64,000 nt of DNA from NCBI RefSeq assembly GCF_005239225.2, contig NC_133297.1, forward strand, positions 20,386,147-20,450,146, read 5' to 3'. The notes under the pieces were generated by a model that did not search any database, was not told where the DNA came from, and was given only the letters and a program-made list of their open reading frames with translations. The position numbers and the translations under genes are program-made. The DNA is from Populus alba. Its lineage: Eukaryota; Streptophyta; Magnoliopsida; Malpighiales; Salicaceae. Below are positions 60,361 through 64,000 of the stretch, one piece after another. The first letter of the stretch is position 1, and every line of letters starts with the position of its first letter.

Positions 60361-63300
60361 TTTTACAAAAATAAGTAGGATCTCTGTTTCTGATAGTTGA
60401 ATGATAGTTTAAATGTTTTGAAATTTTAAAAAATTTTTTAAGAAAAGTAAGTAGGATCTCTGTTTCTCATACTTGAAAGATAGTTTAAATGTTTTAAAAT
60501 TATGAAAATAATTTTTTTAAAAAATAAGTAGGATCTCTGTTCTGATAGTTGATTGATAGTTTAAATGTTTTGAAATTTTAAAAATAATTTTTTTAAGAAA
60601 AGTAAATAGGATCTCTGAGTACTTGAAAGATAGTTTAAATGTTTTAAAATTATGAAAAAATTTTTTTTAAAAAATAAGTAGGATCTCTGTTTCTGATAGT
60701 TGATTGATAGTTTAAATGTTTTGAAATTTTAAAAATAATTTTTTAAGAAAAGTAAGTAGGATCTCTGTTTCTGATACTTGAAAGATAGTTTAAATGTTTT
60801 TAAATTATGAAAATAATTTTTTAAAAAATAAGTAGGATCTCTGTTTCTGATAGTTGATTGATAGTTTAAATGTTTTGAAAAAAAATAATTTTTTTAAAAA
60901 GTAAGTAGGATCTCTGTTTCTGATATTGATAGTTTAAATGTTTTGAAATTTTAAAAATAATTTTTTAAAAAAAGTAGGATCTCTGTTTCTGATACTTGAA
61001 AGATAGTTTAAATGTTTTGAAATTAAAAATAATTTTTTTAAAAAAGTAGGATCTCTGTTTCATACTTGAAAGATAGTTTTAAATTTTTAAAATAATTTTT
61101 TTAAAAGTAAGTAGGATCTCTGTTTCTCATACTTGAAAGATAGTTTAAATGTTTTAAAATTATGAAAATAATTTTTTTTAAAAAATAAGTAGGATCTCTG
61201 TTTCTGATAGATGAGATAGTTTAAATGTTTTGAAATTTTAAAAAATAATTTTTTAAGAAAAGTAAGTAGGATCCAAATACTTGAAAGATAGTTTAAATGT
61301 TTTAAATTATGAAAATAATTTTTTTAAAAAATAAGTAGGATCTCTGTTTCTGATAGTTTGATAGTTTAAATGTTTTGAAAATTTTAAAAAAATAATTTTT
61401 AAGAAAAGTAAGTAGGATCTTGTTCTGTTGAAAGATAGTTTAAATGTTTTAAAATTATGAAAAATAATAAGTAGGATCTTCAAAAATAATTTTTTAGGAT
61501 CTCTGTTTCTCATACTTGAAAGATAGTTTAAATGTTTTTAAATTATGAAAATAATTTTTTAAAAATAAGTAGGATCTCTGTTTCTGATAGTTGAATAGTT
61601 TAAATGTTTTGAAATTTTAAAAAATAATTTTTTAAAAAAGTAAGTAGGATCTCTGATACTTGAAAGATAGTTTAAATGTTTTCAAATTATGAAAATTTTT
61701 TTTAAAAATAAGTAGGATCTCTGTTTCTGATGATTGATAGTTTAAATGTTTTGAAATTTTAAAAATAATTTTTTAAGAAAAGTAAGTAGGATCTCTGTTT
61801 CTCATACTTGAAAGATAGTTTAAATGTTTTAAATTATAAAATAATTTTTTTTAAAAAAATAAGTAGGATCTCTGTTTCTGATACTTGAAAGATAGTTTAA
61901 ATGTTTTTAAAATTATAAAAATAATTTTTTTAAAAGTAAGTAGGATCTCTGTTTCTGATACTGAAAGATAGTTTAAATGTTTCAAAAAGTTTTGAAATTT
62001 TAAAAGTAATTTTTTAAGAAAAGGAAGTAGGATCTCTGTTTCTCATACTTGAAAGATAGTTTAAATGTTTTCAAATTATTTTCATAATTTGTTTACAAAA
62101 ATAAGTAGGATCTCTGTTTCTGATAGATGATGGATGGTTTAAATGTTTTGAAATTTTAAAAATAATTTTTTAAGAAAACTAAGTAGGATCTCAGTTTCTC
62201 ATACTTGAAAGATAGTTTAAATGTTTTAAAATTATAAAAATAATTTCTTTAATAAATTTAGTAGGATCTCAGTTTCTGATACTTGAAAATTTAAATTTTT
62301 AAAAAATAAATCTTTGTTTCTGATAGTTGAAGTGTTTTAATATTATTAAAAATTTTTTATAAAAAAAAAAGTAAGTAGGATCTTTGTTGCTGATACTTGA
62401 AAGATAGTTTAAATGTTTTAAAATTATGAAAATAAATTGTTTACAAAATTAAGTAGGATCTGTGTTTCTGATAGATGATTGATAGTTTAAATGTTTTGAA
62501 ATTTTAAAATTAATTTTTTAGGAAAAGTAAGTAGGATCTCTATTTCTGATAGTTGAAAGATAGTTTAAATGTTTTGAAATTTTAAAAATAATTTTTTAAA
62601 AAAGTAGGATCTCTGTTTCTGATACTTGAAAGATTAGTTTAAATGTTTTGAAAAAAAATAATTTTTTTAAAAAAAGTAAGTAGGATCTCTGTTTCTGATA
62701 TGATTGAAAGATAGTTTAAATGTTTTGAAAATAATTTTTAAAAAAAAGTAGGATCTCTGTTTCTCATACTTGAAAGATAGTTTAAATGTTTTTTTAAAAT
62801 TATAAAAAAATTTAAAAAGTAAGTAGGATCTCTGTTTCTGATACTTGAAAGATAGTTTAAATGTTTTTAAATTATGAAAATAATTTTTTTAAAAAATAAG
62901 TAGGATCTCTGTTTCTGATACTTGATTGATAGTTTAAATGTTTTAAAATTTTAAAAATAATTTTTTTAAAAAAAAGTAAGTAGGATCTTTGTTTCTGATA
63001 CTTGAAAGATAGTTTAAATGTTTTAAAATTATGAAAATAATTTTTTAAAAATTAAGTAGGATCTGTGTTTCTGATAGATGATTGATAGTTTAAATGTTTT
63101 GAAATTTTAAAAATAATTTTTTAAGAAAAGTAAGTAGGATCTCATTTCTGATATTGATTGATAGTTTAAATGTTTTGAAATTTTAAAAATAATTTTTTAA
63201 AAAAGTAAGTAGGATCTCTGTTTCTGATACTTGAAAGATAGTTTAAATGTTTTTTTAAAAATAATTTTTTTAAAAAATTAGTAGGATCTCTGTTTCAAAG

Positions 63301-64000
63301 TAAGTAGGATCTCTGTTTCTGATACTTGAAAGATAGTTTAAATGTTTTTAAAATTATGAAAATAAATTTTTTTAAAAATAAGTAGGATCTCTGTTTCTGA
63401 TAGTTGATTGATAGTTTAAATGTTTTGAAAATTTTAAAAATAATTTTTTAAAAAAAGTAGGATCTCTGTTTCTGATACTTGAAAGATAGTTTAAATGTTT
63501 TAAAATTATGAAAATAATTTTTTTAAAAAAATAAGTAGGATCTCTGTTTCTGATAGATGATTGATAGTTTAAATGTTTTTGAAATTTTAAAAATAATTTT
63601 TTAAGAAAAAGTAAGTAGGATCTCAGTTTCTCATACTTGAAAGATAGTTTAAATGTTTTAAAATTATAAAAATAATTTTTTTAAAAAATAAGTAGGATCT
63701 CTGTTTCTGATACTTGAAAGATAGTTTAAATGTTTTAAAATTAAAAATAATTTTTTTAAAAAATAAGTAGGATCTCTGTTTCTGATACTAAGTAGGATCT
63801 TTGTTTCTGATACTAAGTTACTTGAAAGATAGTTTAAATGTTTTAAAATTATGAAAATAAATTGTTTACAAAATTAAGTAGGATCTGTGTTTCTGATAGA
63901 TGATTGATAGTTTAAATGTTTTGAAATTTTAAAATTAATTTTTTAAGAAAAGTAAGTAGCATTGATAGTTTAAATGTTTTGAAATTTTAAAAATAATTTT
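60361..64000 (-). repeat. Short AT-rich satellite, minus orientation, simpler monomeric outer part
   Basis: The four-subtype order fades. Most units now read ggatctctgtttctgatact or its tgatagttgattg variant, alternating in pairs, close to the consensus of the array at 1-8250 read on the other strand. There are many short deletions and partial units (for example 61440-61500, 63287-63300, 63780-63830) and one stretch of rarer variants at 62070-62520. The array runs to the end of the window. Confidence 0.9.

Overview
The window looks like heterochromatin from a flowering plant, probably a dicot. It is built almost entirely from tandem satellite DNA and retrotransposons. The evidence is a Ty3/Gypsy LTR element of Athila-like type primed by plant tRNA-Asp, fragments of a plant L1-type LINE with a C-terminal zf-RVT domain, and tens of kilobases of satellite. 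I found no ordinary host gene, rRNA, tRNA gene or CRISPR array. The species cannot be assigned from the sequence alone.

Layout. (1) 1-21918: a very AT-rich satellite of about 77-80 bp, here called plus orientation (monomers read catttaaactatc...gagatcctac). It is homogeneous and monomeric up to about 8.2 kb. It then changes into diverged monomer subtypes with higher-order organisation: 310-bp four-monomer blocks, plus blocks of about 866 bp and about 470 bp. (2) 21919-22418: a 500-N gap. (3) 22419-39410: an unrelated satellite with a 335-bp unit and much higher GC. It carries five fragments of one LINE family at 22465, 26909, 28809, 36705 and, reversed, 39065. Copies 1, 2 and 4 have recognisable target-site duplications. 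(4) 39411-39910: a second 500-N gap. (5) 39911-64000: the same short AT-rich satellite in the opposite orientation. A clear 310-bp four-monomer higher-order repeat runs to about 60.4 kb, followed by simpler monomers to the end. A complete 7,995-bp LTR retrotransposon (41013-49007) interrupts this array, with a perfect 5-bp target duplication.

The LTR element has near-identical LTRs of about 1.73 kb, a tRNA-Asp primer binding site and a polypurine tract. Its coding region is non-standard: gag and aspartic protease are joined in one reading frame to the tail of RNase H and the integrase zinc-binding domain. Reverse transcriptase, most of RNase H and the integrase core are missing. It is therefore a non-autonomous derivative that probably depended on proteins from a full-length relative. 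A frameshift in gag may be real or a homopolymer error.

History, by inference: two satellite families expanded side by side, one LINE family inserted repeatedly into the 335-bp family, and unequal exchange reshuffled at least one LINE copy. The LTR element arrived recently. The satellite flips orientation across a core bounded by two fixed-size gaps, so the large-scale order may be partly an assembly construct. Clusters of single-base indels near the gaps suggest uneven consensus quality.
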